Below are positions 49,317 through 57,878 of a DNA stretch of 64,000 bases, one piece after another. A model generated the notes under the pieces. That model searched no databases. It was not told the DNA's origin and saw only the letters and a list, made by a program, of their open reading frames with translations. The stretch comes from Flavobacterium tructae (GTDB lineage Bacteria; Bacteroidota; Bacteroidia; Flavobacteriales; Flavobacteriaceae), in assembly GCF_002217475.1 (NCBI RefSeq), contig NZ_MUHH01000032.1, positions 40,046-104,045 of the forward strand, in the 5' to 3' direction. Every line of letters starts with the position of its first letter. The first letter of the stretch is position 1. The translations under genes were made by a program, and so were the position numbers.

Positions 49317-50372
49317 TTAATTAAAATCGAATCTTAATCCCAATGAAATGTTATTTTCTTTTACAGTATTATTCCTAAACAATGGGTTTAAATCGTATTT
49401 TAAATACAAACTCATTTCTTTATAACCAATGTAAGAACTCAATCCGTAAATAAAATTATTCACATTATAATCTCCTTTTATAGTTGTCTTATAATCCAAA
49501 TCGTCCTGATCGTATTTTAGAATTTGCTTGGATTTTACATTGACTCCTGCGTAACCTCCAATTCCAAAGCGGAAACTATTATGTGTTCTAAAGTACGTTT
49601 TTCCGTTATTCACTTTTGGTCTTGAAAAATCAAACTCTAAATGAACTGGCACCGCGATGTACACATTTCTAAAACGAGATTCATCTAAATGGATTGCATT
49701 GGTTTGCAATTCTGTCTGGTTTCCATTGACTACAAAATATTTATTATCTCTCGGACGAATATTATTATACATTAAAGACAATCCATATTTAGCATGTAAT
49801 AAATTATCGTTTTTCATTAATCTGGTGTTATAGGTAAATCCCCATTCGTAAAAATGCGATCCTGTAAACCTATATTTAGAATCCTGCAATTTACCATCAA
49901 CCATCATATTATTCAAACCTGCCGCAAATACAAACTGCGATGTGGTTCTTCTTTCGCCGCGTATAGAATCTTTTCTTTTTTTATTATCATCCTTCCACTC
50001 TATGTCATTCCAATGAACAATCAAAGCACGTCCACTTTTATAATTTCCTTCCTTGATTTTTCCGTCCACTTTTTGCTGTACTAAATCATTTAACTCATTT
50101 TGCGCCAGTGTTACTTTTTCTTCGATAATAATCGCTCTGGCTTCTGCTAATTCTTTTTTACGCTTGTCTGCTTGTTCCTGAGTGATTGTCCCTTCAGACA
50201 ACTGAACATTAATTGCTTCAATTTCTTCTTTCAAAGCTTCTTTTTCCTCTTTCGTAACTTTCTCTATTTTGTTGGCAATTTTTCTCGCTTTTGATTCAAA
50301 AGTTTCCTGTCCCATAACTTTACTGACAAATAAAAAGACAAGGATAACGAGGTGAATGGTAAAATTTTTCAT
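49317..50372 (-). CDS. Outer-membrane beta-barrel-like protein with N-terminal coiled coil
   Basis: A 351-residue secreted protein. The signal peptide is LVILVFLFVSKVMGQ. Residues 25-115 form a Lys/Glu-rich coiled coil. From about residue 140 alternating polar and aromatic strands and a terminal LGLRFDFN suggest an eight-strand barrel. It follows an ECF sigma factor and an anti-sigma-like gene on the same strand, so it may be part of that regulatory unit. Exact function unknown. Confidence 0.75.
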   Translation of the reverse strand: MKNFTIHLVILVFLFVSKVMGQETFESKARKIANKIEKVTKEEKEALKEEIEAINVQLSEGTITQEQADKRKKELAEARAIIIEEKVTLAQNELNDLVQQKVDGKIKEGNYKSGRALIVHWNDIEWKDDNKKRKDSIRGERRTTSQFVFAAGLNNMMVDGKLQDSKYRFTGSHFYEWGFTYNTRLMKNDNLLHAKYGLSLMYNNIRPRDNKYFVVNGNQTELQTNAIHLDESRFRNVYIAVPVHLEFDFSRPKVNNGKTYFRTHNSFRFGIGGYAGVNVKSKQILKYDQDDLDYKTTIKGDYNVNNFIYGLSSYIGYKEMSLYLKYDLNPLFRNNTVKENNISLGLRFDFN

Positions 50373-50583
50373 GACTGTTTTTTTTTAAAAAATTTGATTG
50401 TTGATTGATGTTTTTTTCTAATTGTGAAATGTAAAATGTGAGATGTGAATGGCAAACAATTATTATTTATAATTGGGTTGAAAATTGGCACTAAAAGCCT
50501 GCCCGACTACTCTCGGAATTATTTTTTTGATCTTTAATTTTTGATTTTCTCCAACAGCACGTTCCTGATTGGAGTTAAAAACT
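50373..50583. repeat. Gap with TGAGATGTGAAT words (family J) upstream of the barrel gene
   Basis: GTGAAATGTAAAATGTGAGA and ATGTGAATGG at about 50425-50452 are inverse to CTCACATTTTACATCTCAC at 40930-40950. The rest of the gap shows nothing. Confidence 0.4.
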
Positions 50584-51318
50584 TTATTCCTGCTGATTTC
50601 GATTGGCCAAAGCCATTTTTACCGTTTGGTAATTTTTATTGACTTTTGTAATTACCTTTTCACGAAACGACAACTCTAATTCGCCATCGACCTGTTGAAG
50701 TAAATCATTAGCATTAATTTTTACTTTTGATTTTGGCTTGACAGCATTCTCAGCAACGATTACTTTTTCAGCTGTTCCCAGCAACTGATCTACCGTTTCT
50801 TTTTCAGGATTTTTAGCCATTAAAGGCTGTGGATTGATTGATTGTTTTTCAGGATTGTTTTTGATGATGATTGAAGACTCCGCTATTGCATTGGATTTAC
50901 TTGTAATGATTTTATTCGATTTTGATTCCTGATGGTTTTCTTGTTGAACTGACTTTTTAATTGTTTTTTCTTCTGAAACCACTACTGCTTCTTCAACTGC
51001 TATATTGGTATCTAAAGTTGGCTGTACAACCGAATCTTTCTTTGCATCTTCCTTAACCACTATGATGCCTTTTGGTGTTACATCTGTATTTTTCTTATGG
51101 TTAAAAAAGAAAGTTCCAACCAGTAAAAAACCAACAACACTTGCAGCAACATACATCCATTTCTTTTTCCCGGCTTGTCGTGAACTAAGAGCAATAGTTT
51201 TCTTTTCTTCAGCAACGCTCAACATGGCATCCAATCGATCCCAGGCTTTATCACTTGGTTCAATTTTACGTTGATTTAGTTTTTCACGGAAATCCTTTTC
51301 AAAATTATTCGGTTCCAT
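50584..51318 (-). CDS. Putative anti-sigma factor (single-pass membrane protein)
   Basis: A 244-residue protein with a cytoplasmic N-terminus (FREKLNQRKIEPSDKAWDRL), one membrane helix (MYVAASVVGFLLVGTFFF) near residues 50-67, and a disordered Ser/Lys/Glu-rich periplasmic region. Its start overlaps the ECF sigma gene by 14 bp. Position and topology suggest an anti-sigma partner, but no zinc-binding anti-sigma motif (HxxxCxxC) is seen. Confidence 0.65.
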   Translation of the reverse strand: MEPNNFEKDFREKLNQRKIEPSDKAWDRLDAMLSVAEEKKTIALSSRQAGKKKWMYVAASVVGFLLVGTFFFNHKKNTDVTPKGIIVVKEDAKKDSVVQPTLDTNIAVEEAVVVSEEKTIKKSVQQENHQESKSNKIITSKSNAIAESSIIIKNNPEKQSINPQPLMAKNPEKETVDQLLGTAEKVIVAENAVKPKSKVKINANDLLQQVDGELELSFREKVITKVNKNYQTVKMALANRNQQE

Positions 51319-51865
51319 TATCTTGTTTTTTTAGACTATTAATTTGTGTTTGCAGCATTTTTCTGGCATGCGATAATTGCGATTTTGATGTACCTTCGTT
51401 AATCCCTAACATCTTGGCAATTTCATTATGTTTGTATCCTTCTATGGCGTATAAGTTAAAAACCATTCTGTAACCTTCCGGTAAAGCATCAATTAAGAAC
51501 TGAATCTGATCGATCGAAAACTGACTGTCAATGGCATTGAAACTCTCTTCGATATAAATTTCTTCTTCACTAAACTTTACTTTTTTATGAACTCTTAAAT
51601 ACGAAATACATTCATTCACCATAATCCGCCTGACCCAACCTTCAAAACTTCCTTTGTGCTCAAACCTGCTTAAATTGGTAAACACTTTCATAAAGGCAGT
51701 TATCATCACATCTTCGGCCAATTGAATGTCTTTTATATACTGTCGACAAACACTTAACATTTTTGAGGAAAACCGACTGTAAATTTGTTGTTGTGCTTGC
51801 CGATTATTCTCGACAGCCAACTTTATAATTTCGGTTTCTTCCTGATGTAAATGAATAATTTTCAT
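51305..51865 (-). CDS. ECF-type RNA polymerase sigma factor
   Basis: A 186-residue sigma-70-family factor with only regions 2 and 4. Region 2 has YSRFSSKMLSVCRQYI, DIQLAEDVMITAFMKVFTNL and GWVRRIMVNECISYLR; region 4 has LPEGYRMVFNLYAIEGYKHN and EIAKMLGINEGTSKSQLSHA. It is the first gene of a unit with the anti-sigma-like gene and possibly the barrel protein. The controlled promoters cannot be told from here. Confidence 0.93.
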   Translation of the reverse strand: MKIIHLHQEETEIIKLAVENNRQAQQQIYSRFSSKMLSVCRQYIKDIQLAEDVMITAFMKVFTNLSRFEHKGSFEGWVRRIMVNECISYLRVHKKVKFSEEEIYIEESFNAIDSQFSIDQIQFLIDALPEGYRMVFNLYAIEGYKHNEIAKMLGINEGTSKSQLSHARKMLQTQINSLKKQDNGTE

Positions 51866-52064
51866 TAATAAGCGGTTGGTTTTGGTTTAGTAACAGACTT
51901 CTATTAGCATAGACGCATAACGTTTTGAAATGGTTGCATGAGAATGGAAAAAAAATCAATAAAAAAATTACAAACTCCAAAAAAACACAATTAAACCATT
52001 CATTTACAACAAAGTAAATCAATTATCTAATTAACAAATTTTCTAATTATCTAATTTTAAAAAA
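51866..52064. repeat. Intergenic region with TTATCTAATTA words (family G)
   Basis: AATTATCTAATTAACAAATT and CTAATTATCTAATTTT at about 52020-52058 repeat the words of the 16641-16699 palindrome. The rest of the 199-bp gap should hold the sigma operon promoter; I see no full consensus. Confidence 0.4.
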
Positions 52065-53042
52065 CTATTTTTTTCTTTCAATAACGTAGTTTACCATTAA
52101 AACAAGGGCATCTTTAAACTCAGAATCTGAAAAATTATCCAGTAGCAAAAGTGCTTCCTGCTGAAATTGCACCATTTTTTGTTCAGCGTAAGCCAATCCA
52201 TTATTGCTTTTTACAAATGCAATAACTTCTTTGACACGTTTTTTGTCTTTATTGTGGTTTTTGATGGAGTTTATCAACCACTTTTTTTCTTGCGGGGTAC
52301 AAGTATTTAAAACATGAATTAAAGGCAAAGTCATTTTTTGCTCTTTAATATCGATTCCGGTTGGTTTACCGATAGCTTCTTCGCTGTAATCAAATAAATC
52401 ATCTTTGATTTGAAAAGCCATTCCGATCAGCTCGCCAAATTTTCTCATGTTTTCGACCTGAGCATCATCTTCAATTACCGATTTTGCACCAAGTGCACAA
52501 CAGGCTGCAATAAGCGTTGCTGTTTTCTTTCGGATGATTTCGTAATATACTTCTTCGGTGATGTCCAGTCTTCTTGCTTTCTCAATTTGAAGCAATTCGC
52601 CTTCGCTCATTTCGCGAACGGCTACAGAAATGATTCGGAGCAAATCAAAATCACCATTATCGATAGAGAGCAAAAGCCCTTTGGACAATAAATAATCTCC
52701 AACTAAAACGGCAATCTTATTTTTCCAAAGTGCATTGATGGAGAAAAATCCACGACGGCGATTGCTATCGTCTACCACGTCATCGTGTACCAAAGTAGCG
52801 GTATGAATAAGTTCAATTACAGAAGCTCCGCGATAGGTTCTTTCGTTTACAATACCTTCAGAAACCATTTTAGCGGTCAGAAAAACAAACATCGGACGCA
52901 TTTGTTTTCCTTTTCGGTTTACGATATAATAGGTAATACGATTCAATAAAGCCACCTTTGAGGTCATCGATTCATGGAACTTTTTTTCAAAAAGTTCCAT
53001 CTCGTTAAAGATGGGCTGTTTTATTTGAGAAGTAATATTCAT
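52065..53042 (-). CDS. Polyprenyl diphosphate synthase (all-trans)
   Basis: Prenyltransferase making a long isoprenoid diphosphate, in Flavobacteria probably for the menaquinone side chain. The first aspartate-rich motif DDVVDD begins at residue 87 and is followed by SNRRRG; the second is QIKDDLFDYSEE near residue 215. GKQMRPMFVFLTAKM and GIDIKEQKMTLPLIH are typical. Product length cannot be deduced with confidence. Confidence 0.93.
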   Translation of the reverse strand: MNITSQIKQPIFNEMELFEKKFHESMTSKVALLNRITYYIVNRKGKQMRPMFVFLTAKMVSEGIVNERTYRGASVIELIHTATLVHDDVVDDSNRRRGFFSINALWKNKIAVLVGDYLLSKGLLLSIDNGDFDLLRIISVAVREMSEGELLQIEKARRLDITEEVYYEIIRKKTATLIAACCALGAKSVIEDDAQVENMRKFGELIGMAFQIKDDLFDYSEEAIGKPTGIDIKEQKMTLPLIHVLNTCTPQEKKWLINSIKNHNKDKKRVKEVIAFVKSNNGLAYAEQKMVQFQQEALLLLDNFSDSEFKDALVLMVNYVIERKK

Positions 53043-53204
53043 TTCGATCCCAAATATACTATTTTAAATAAAAAAATACGGTGTATTTTACATTAGTATA
53101 TCAATAATTTAAATGCTTATGTAAAAAAAACGAACCGAAAACTTTCTTCTGTCTCAATTTGAATTCGTTATCAACAAAAGTGTCCGCTCTCAGGCAATGC
53201 TCTA

Positions 53205-53278
53205 TAAAAAATGCCTTGAAGAACAAGGCATCTTTAAAAAATTATTAAACGGTTTGTTTGCAGTACGAAACTGCAAAA
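53205..53278 (-). terminator. Two hairpins after rlmN
   Basis: The first after the rlmN stop is TTTGCAGT/ACTGCAAA (53257-53278). The second is ATGCCTT/AAGGCAT (53211-53231) with TTTTTTAT following on the minus strand; this is the likely terminator. Confidence 0.7.
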
Positions 53279-53284
53279 CATTAT

Positions 53285-54328
53285 TTATCCTTCTTTATTG
53301 GCCAATTGTCCGCAGGCAGCATCAATATCCTTTCCTCGGCTTCGGCGTACTTTTACCACTACTCCGATATTTTCCAATGCTTTTATATAAGCCAGAATTG
53401 ATTCTTCTGAAGCTTGTTGAAACTCGCCATCATCAATTGGATTGTATTCAATTAAATTGACTTTACACGGAACATATTTACAAAATTTCACCAAAGCATC
53501 AATCGAAGCTTTATCGTCATTGATTCCTTTCCAGACTACATATTCGTACGAGATTTTACTTTTGGTTTTTCTGTACCAGTATTCCAAAGCTTCACGCAAA
53601 TCTTTTAACGGAAAATTTTTACTGAAAGGCATGATTCTCGCACGTACTTCATCAATAGCCGAATGCAGAGAAACCGCCAGCTTGAATTTTACATCATCAT
53701 CGGCCATTTTTTTTATCATCTTCGGAATTCCCGAAGTCGAAACCATAATACGTTTGGGTGACATCCCTAATCCTTCCGGCGAGGTAACCATATCAATAGC
53801 TTTGATGACGTTGTTGTAATTCATCAAAGGCTCACCCATTCCCATAAAAACAATATTCGAAAGCGGATGATTGTGATACAATCGACTCTCTTTGTCTATC
53901 GCAATAATCTGATCGTAGATTTCTCCAGGTTCCAGGTTTCGCATTCTCTTTAATCGTGAAGTAGCACAGAAATTACAATCCAGACTGCACCCTACCTGGC
54001 TTGAAACGCAGGCTGTTGTTCTGGTTTCTGTTGGAATCAATACAGACTCTACCACTAAACCATCATGCAGACGAACGGCATTTTTTACGGTTCCGTCACT
54101 GCTGCGCTGCATAGTATCTACCTTGATATGATTGATTACAAAATTTTCCTCCAGCATCGTACGAGTTGTTTTGGCGACATTGGTCATGTCTTCAAAACTG
54201 TGCGCTCCTTTGCTCCATAACCATTCGTAGACTTGATTTCCACGAAAGGCTTTGTCATTATTAGCGACAAAAAAATCGCGAAGCTGATCTTTTGTTAAGG
54301 CTCTTATATCTTTTTTCTCCATTTGCAT
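53285..54328 (-). CDS. rlmN: Dual-specificity rRNA/tRNA methyltransferase RlmN
   Basis: Radical-SAM enzyme that methylates C2 of A2503 in 23S rRNA and A37 of some tRNAs. The cluster motif CSLDCNFCATSRLKR lies near residues 110-125; VFMGMGEPLMNYNNV and SLHSAIDEVRARIMP follow, and the methyl-carrier Cys is in DAACGQLA near the end. A perfect -7 box (TAACTTTG, minus strand 54340-54333) lies only 5 bp from the ATG at 54328, so the mRNA is nearly leaderless or translation begins at Met3 (54322). Confidence 0.95.
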   Translation of the reverse strand: MQMEKKDIRALTKDQLRDFFVANNDKAFRGNQVYEWLWSKGAHSFEDMTNVAKTTRTMLEENFVINHIKVDTMQRSSDGTVKNAVRLHDGLVVESVLIPTETRTTACVSSQVGCSLDCNFCATSRLKRMRNLEPGEIYDQIIAIDKESRLYHNHPLSNIVFMGMGEPLMNYNNVIKAIDMVTSPEGLGMSPKRIMVSTSGIPKMIKKMADDDVKFKLAVSLHSAIDEVRARIMPFSKNFPLKDLREALEYWYRKTKSKISYEYVVWKGINDDKASIDALVKFCKYVPCKVNLIEYNPIDDGEFQQASEESILAYIKALENIGVVVKVRRSRGKDIDAACGQLANKEG

Positions 54329-54332
54329 GCTG

Positions 54333-54340
54333 CAAAGTTA
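54333..54340 (-). promoter_or_regulatory. rlmN promoter -7 box abutting the start codon
   Basis: The minus strand reads TAACTTTG, a perfect TAnnTTTG, immediately before CAGCATG. Confidence 0.55.
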
Positions 54341-54446
54341 ATCACTTTTTAAAACATTTCTCAGAAAATGTATTTTCTCTCTATTATACGCTTTAAATAA
54401 AAACCTAACCATGATTTTTATCAGGTCTTTTGCTATTCGTTCGTGA

Positions 54447-54454
54447 TAAATTTG
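54447..54454 (+). promoter_or_regulatory. Promoter -7 box for the YceI gene
   Basis: TAAATTTG, a perfect TAnnTTTG match, 82 bp upstream of the ATG. A TTG lies 14 bp upstream, shorter than the usual spacing. Confidence 0.45.
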
Positions 54455-54536
54455 ACATAAGAAAAAGACAGTAACTCATTATCAAAAACCAATTGAACCG
54501 CAAACTGATCTTAAAATTTAACAAATACCTATACAA

Positions 54537-55130
54537 ATGAAAACGATCCAATCTATTTTATTAGCAGCAGTACTGATGTTATCTTTACAAGTAAACTCAC
54601 AAAAAAGATATAGTTTATCAAAATCAGCCTTTGAAGTTGCAGGAACTTCCAACATACACGATTGGACGATGAAATCTTCAGACGGAGTGGGAAGTGCTTT
54701 CTTAACTGTTACAGATTCGAAAATTACAGATATAAAAAACCTGACCGTTTCCTTATCAGCTGAAAGCTTAAAAAGCGGCAAAGGAAGCATGGACGATGTT
54801 GCTTATAAAGCTCTGGAAACCGATGACCATAAAAACATTAAATACGCTCTAAAATCTGCCGAAAAAGTAAACGAAAACACCTGGAATTTTACCGGAACCT
54901 ATACTATAGCAGGTGTTAGCAAAGATTTTAAAACTCAGATAAGAGTAACAGCCTATAAAGACGGTACTTTTGCGCTGCAAGGCTCCAACCGAATGACTTT
55001 TAGTGATTTTGAAATGACAACGCCTTCTGCGGCACTTGGAGTTGTTAGAGCCGGAAAAGAATTAACGGTGATCTTCAACATCACTTTGACTGATTTTACA
55101 AAAAATGATAACATTTTAGTGATTAAATAA
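54537..55130 (+). CDS. YceI-family periplasmic protein
   Basis: A lipocalin-like beta-barrel that in relatives binds isoprenoid or other lipids. The 197-residue protein has a signal peptide (ILLAAVLMLSLQVNSQ) and the family landmarks FEVAGTSNIHDWTMKSSDG, MDDVAYKALETDDHKNIKY and a closing VIFNITLTDF. No cytochrome partner is adjacent. Ligand unknown. Confidence 0.88.
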   Translation: MKTIQSILLAAVLMLSLQVNSQKRYSLSKSAFEVAGTSNIHDWTMKSSDGVGSAFLTVTDSKITDIKNLTVSLSAESLKSGKGSMDDVAYKALETDDHKNIKYALKSAEKVNENTWNFTGTYTIAGVSKDFKTQIRVTAYKDGTFALQGSNRMTFSDFEMTTPSAALGVVRAGKELTVIFNITLTDFTKNDNILVIK

Positions 55131-55360
55131 CGATTTAAAAGCAACGAAATAAAAGTATGCAACAATAAATACTTTTCTATTCTAAAAATGAATAAAAAAA
55201 AATGGCTCAGCATTTCAAAACTCAAAACTTTGGCACGAGAATTGTCTTGCACTCAAAAGGAAAATAATCTTACAAAGAGCTCAATCATTTTAAAATGTGT
55301 ATCTTTATTTTTCAGCTTTATAACTTTTAAATTTAATCAATCTAAAAAAATCAATTTCTT

Positions 55361-55693
55361 ATGAAAAAACAAATCTTAAGTCTGGCTGTTATCGCTTTAT
55401 TAGCATTCGCTGTTCAATCTTGCGAAAAGAAGGAACCAAAACCTGCAGAGGAAGAACTAACTCTTGGAAACAAAGTTGACTCTTTAACTACCGATATTAA
55501 AGAAGTAAAAGATAGCGCAGTAAGCAAAACTGAAAGTGCTGCTGAAGATGTAAAAGAAGCTACCAAAAAAGCAGCAGAAGATGTAAAAGACGTGACTAAA
55601 AAAGGCGCTGAAAAAGTAGAAAATGCTGCTAAAGCTGCTAAAGACGGTACGGTAAAAACAGCTAAAGAAGTTAATGAGGCTTTGAAAAAATAG
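55361..55693 (+). CDS. Small lipoprotein with Ala/Lys amphipathic repeats
   Basis: A 110-residue protein with a lipoprotein signal (LAVIALLAFAVQSCEKK, lipobox Cys21). The mature part consists of 11-residue-type repeats rich in Ala, Lys, Glu and Val (AAEDVKEATKKAAEDVKDVTKK), as in LEA- or apolipoprotein-like amphipathic helices. It may coat membranes or peptidoglycan, but function is unknown. Single gene with its own terminator. Confidence 0.75.
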   Translation: MKKQILSLAVIALLAFAVQSCEKKEPKPAEEELTLGNKVDSLTTDIKEVKDSAVSKTESAAEDVKEATKKAAEDVKDVTKKGAEKVENAAKAAKDGTVKTAKEVNEALKK

Positions 55694-55714
55694 TCTCTTC
55701 ACTTTATGAAACTA

Positions 55715-55744
55715 AAACCATTCGCTACAACGAATGGTTTTTTT
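55715..55744 (+). terminator. Terminator after the small lipoprotein
   Basis: AAACCATTCG and CGAATGGTTT form a perfect 10-bp stem with loop CTACAA, followed by T's. Confidence 0.88.
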
Positions 55745-55806
55745 ATACTCAAAAAAGAGCCACTATTTTTCGTATTTTTACACTCAAAATTAGAAGATAC
55801 TACAAG

Positions 55807-56448
55807 ATGCATTTTATTTCTCAAGAACTGGAAGATTATATCGAGCAACATTCTGAAAACGAACCGGAATTGTTGGCCAAACTAAATAAAGAAACATACC
55901 AAAAAATACTACTGCCAAGAATGCTTAGCGGGCATTTTCAGGGTCGTGTTTTAAGCATGCTCTCGAAATTGATTCGCCCTGTAAACATTCTCGAAATTGG
56001 AACTTATACCGGTTATGCCGCTTTGTGTCTGTGTGAGGGAATGCAGGAAAACGGGCAGCTGCACACCATTGACATCAAAGAAGAATTAGTCGATTTTCAA
56101 CGTAAATATTTTGATGCATCTCCTTGGGGAAAACAAATTTTCCAACATTTAGGAGAAGCTGTTGAAATCATTCCAACTTTAGACGTCAAGTTTGATTTGG
56201 TTTTTATCGATGCCGATAAAGAAAATTACATCAATTATTGGGAAATGATTGTTCCCAAAATGAACAAAGGCGGTATTATCTTATCGGATAATGTTTTATG
56301 GAGTGGAAAAATACTGGAACCGGTTCATCCAAATGACGTTAGTACCAAAGTTCTTTTAGAATACAATTTACTCTTGAAAAACGACCCCAGAGTCGAAACG
56401 GTTTTATTACCCATTCGTGATGGATTAACGGTTAGCAGGATACTTTAA
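55807..56448 (+). CDS. O-methyltransferase (class I, caffeoyl-CoA/catechol type)
   Basis: SAM-dependent methyltransferase. The 213-residue protein has motif I NILEIGTYTGYAALCLCEG near residue 60, then HTIDIKEE, LVFIDADKENYINYW (metal-binding aspartates) and ILSDNVLWSGKI. The substrate is not evident. It is followed by a repeat-rich gap. Confidence 0.9.
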   Translation: MHFISQELEDYIEQHSENEPELLAKLNKETYQKILLPRMLSGHFQGRVLSMLSKLIRPVNILEIGTYTGYAALCLCEGMQENGQLHTIDIKEELVDFQRKYFDASPWGKQIFQHLGEAVEIIPTLDVKFDLVFIDADKENYINYWEMIVPKMNKGGIILSDNVLWSGKILEPVHPNDVSTKVLLEYNLLLKNDPRVETVLLPIRDGLTVSRIL

Positions 56449-56471
56449 AGAGAGACTAAGATACTGAGGCG

Positions 56472-56513
56472 CTAAGGTTCTAAGTTTTCTCAAATAAAAA
56501 CTTAGAACCTTAG
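56472..56513. repeat. CTAAGGTTCTAAG hairpin, copy 1 (family H)
   Basis: CTAAGGTTCTAAGTTTT (56472-56488) pairs perfectly with AAAACTTAGAACCTTAG (56497-56513). The 34-nt block from 56480 to 56513, loop included, recurs exactly at 56645-56678. Confidence 0.92.
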
Positions 56514-56539
56514 AAACTCAGAACCTTTAAGCATGTTAT

Positions 56540-56615
56540 TTGCCATTGTTTAATTGGGCTAAAGCCTTTTTCCTATTCAATTTTACCTCCAACTGAAGCT
56601 GGAGACAATTGAACA
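56540..56615. repeat. GGGCTAAAGCC and CTCCAACTGAAGCTGGAG palindromes
   Basis: Between the two family H copies lie GGGCTAAAGCCT, and ATTCAATTTTACCTCC with an inverse GGAGACAATTGAA around AACTGAAGCT. The whole 56450-56700 gap is therefore built of inverted repeats. No ORF. Confidence 0.6.
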
Positions 56616-56638
56616 AAGTAATTAAAAACTAAACAAAT

Positions 56639-56678
56639 AAGGTCCTAAGTTTTCTCAAATAAAAACTTAGAACCTTAG
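56639..56678. repeat. CTAAGGTTCTAAG hairpin, copy 2 (family H)
   Basis: AAGGTCCTAAGTTTT (56639-56653) pairs with AAAACTTAGAACCTT (56662-56676) with one mismatch; the loop is identical to copy 1. Confidence 0.92.
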
Positions 56679-56709
56679 TATCTTATCCCCTCAGGACCTT
56701 CAAAAAAAC

Positions 56710-57273
56710 CTATCCTGGGAAGTATTGTGGTTTTAACCTGCGGTATACCAAATAAAGTAATGATCCGAAAAGGGCTCCAAAGAAATAACCGGTTAAGATA
56801 TCTCCCGGATAGTGCAATCCTAAGTAAATTCGGCTATAAGCAAAGATTAAAGGCCATAGGAATATAAGCCCTAAAAACTTAATACGGCGTCTTAAAACGA
56901 AATATAAAAAGGTCGCTACCGCCATAGTGTTAGCTGCATGTCCGGAGAAAAAACTAAATGATTTTCGGGTTTGCACCACTCGAATAATAGTGTTGATATC
57001 AGGATTATTACATGGTCGTAGTCGCTGAACTGTGTATTTAACCAAATTGGTAACCTGATCTGTAAAAGTGATTAGCACGGCAATAAAAAGGATCACATAC
57101 AAAGTTTGTTTTCCCCCTATTTTTTTGTACATCAAATAAAAAAACAACAGAAAAAGAGGTGTCCAATTTAACTGACTGGTAATAATCAACCAAAGTTTAT
57201 CGTATGTTTCAGAACCTAAACCGTTAAGGTACACCAATAAGTCGGTGTCTAATTTTTGTATTTTTTCAAGCAT
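56710..57273 (-). CDS. PAP2-family membrane phosphatase
   Basis: Lipid phosphatase of the PAP2 superfamily, with undecaprenyl diphosphate or phosphatidylglycerophosphate as possible substrates. The 187-residue protein has about five membrane helices and the three active-site motifs: KYTVQRLRPC, FFSGHAAN and YSRIYLGLHYPGD. It begins one base after the tatA stop and must share its transcript. Confidence 0.92.
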   Translation of the reverse strand: MLEKIQKLDTDLLVYLNGLGSETYDKLWLIITSQLNWTPLFLLFFYLMYKKIGGKQTLYVILFIAVLITFTDQVTNLVKYTVQRLRPCNNPDINTIIRVVQTRKSFSFFSGHAANTMAVATFLYFVLRRRIKFLGLIFLWPLIFAYSRIYLGLHYPGDILTGYFFGALFGSLLYLVYRRLKPQYFPG

Positions 57274-57274
57274 A

Positions 57275-57622
57275 TTATCTTTGGCGTTTTACAGGTCCTG
57301 AGATTGAATCGATATCTTCTTTTACTTTGTCTATTTCTGCAGTAGTGTCTCCCAATAAATTAGCGGAGTCCCCCATCAGATTGCTTTTGGCGTCATTAAT
57401 TTGCGCATTGATGTTACCCGTTATATCCGTAAGTGATCTGGAATCAAGACCATTGGCCTCAGCTCCTTTTTGAATTTCACTTTTAATATCATTAGTAGCA
57501 TTTTTTAATTGCGCCATGGCCTTTCCCATTGTACGGGCAATTTCAGGCACTTTATCTGAACCAAAAAGCATTAGCACTATAAAAAGTATAAAAACTAATT
57601 CTCCTCCTCCTATACCAAACAT
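57275..57622 (-). CDS. tatA: Sec-independent translocase protein TatA/TatB
   Basis: Pore-forming component of the twin-arginine export system. From the ATG at 57622 (MFGIGGGELVFILFIVLMLFG) it has one N-terminal helix, then the amphipathic helix KVPEIARTMGKAMAQLKN and a polar tail, 115 residues in all. A GTG seven codons upstream also opens the frame, but the promoter -7 box TATCTTTG ends on that GTG, so transcription would start downstream of it. tatC is not in the window. Confidence 0.9.
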   Translation of the reverse strand: MFGIGGGELVFILFIVLMLFGSDKVPEIARTMGKAMAQLKNATNDIKSEIQKGAEANGLDSRSLTDITGNINAQINDAKSNLMGDSANLLGDTTAEIDKVKEDIDSISGPVKRQR

Positions 57623-57642
57623 ATCTTTTATTTTTGTGTTCA

Positions 57643-57650
57643 CAAAGATA
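57643..57650 (-). promoter_or_regulatory. tatA promoter -7 box
   Basis: The minus strand reads TATCTTTG, a perfect TAnnTTTG, 20 bp before the tatA ATG. It decides the start codon choice. Confidence 0.6.
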
Positions 57651-57711
57651 TTAAATTTTATAACGGACGGTTTTAAAATTTACTTAAAAAAAGGGAACTG
57701 CCTCAAAAGAA

Positions 57712-57787
57712 TTACGCTCCGCTGTAGCTTCTTAAAACTGGTAAATTGTATTTACTATAAAGATTTTGCTCCGCTGGAGCAGTTTCA
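57712..57787. repeat. GCTCCGCTG(G/T)AGC palindromes
   Basis: GCTCCGCTGTAGC (57717-57729) and TGCTCCGCTGGAGCA (57767-57781) are two short GC-rich palindromes in an otherwise AT-rich gap. Confidence 0.6.
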
Positions 57788-57833
57788 GAAAAAATAGAAG
57801 TAATTCCTTTTAAAAGAAGTTTTATTTTATAAA

Positions 57834-57870
57834 AAAAGTGCCGCCTCATTTTGAGACAGCACTTTTTTTG
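57834..57870 (-). terminator. Terminator after the M1 peptidase (possibly bidirectional)
   Basis: AAAGTGC and GCACTTT, and CTCA and TGAG inside, form an interrupted stem around TTT, with A/T runs of seven on both sides. Confidence 0.75.
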
Positions 57871-57878
57871 ATTTATTG

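Noticed and set aside
53197..53460. 87-codon plus frame downstream of rlmN
   Set aside because: Covers the rlmN terminator hairpins and the antisense of rlmN; Leu-rich with no supporting start.
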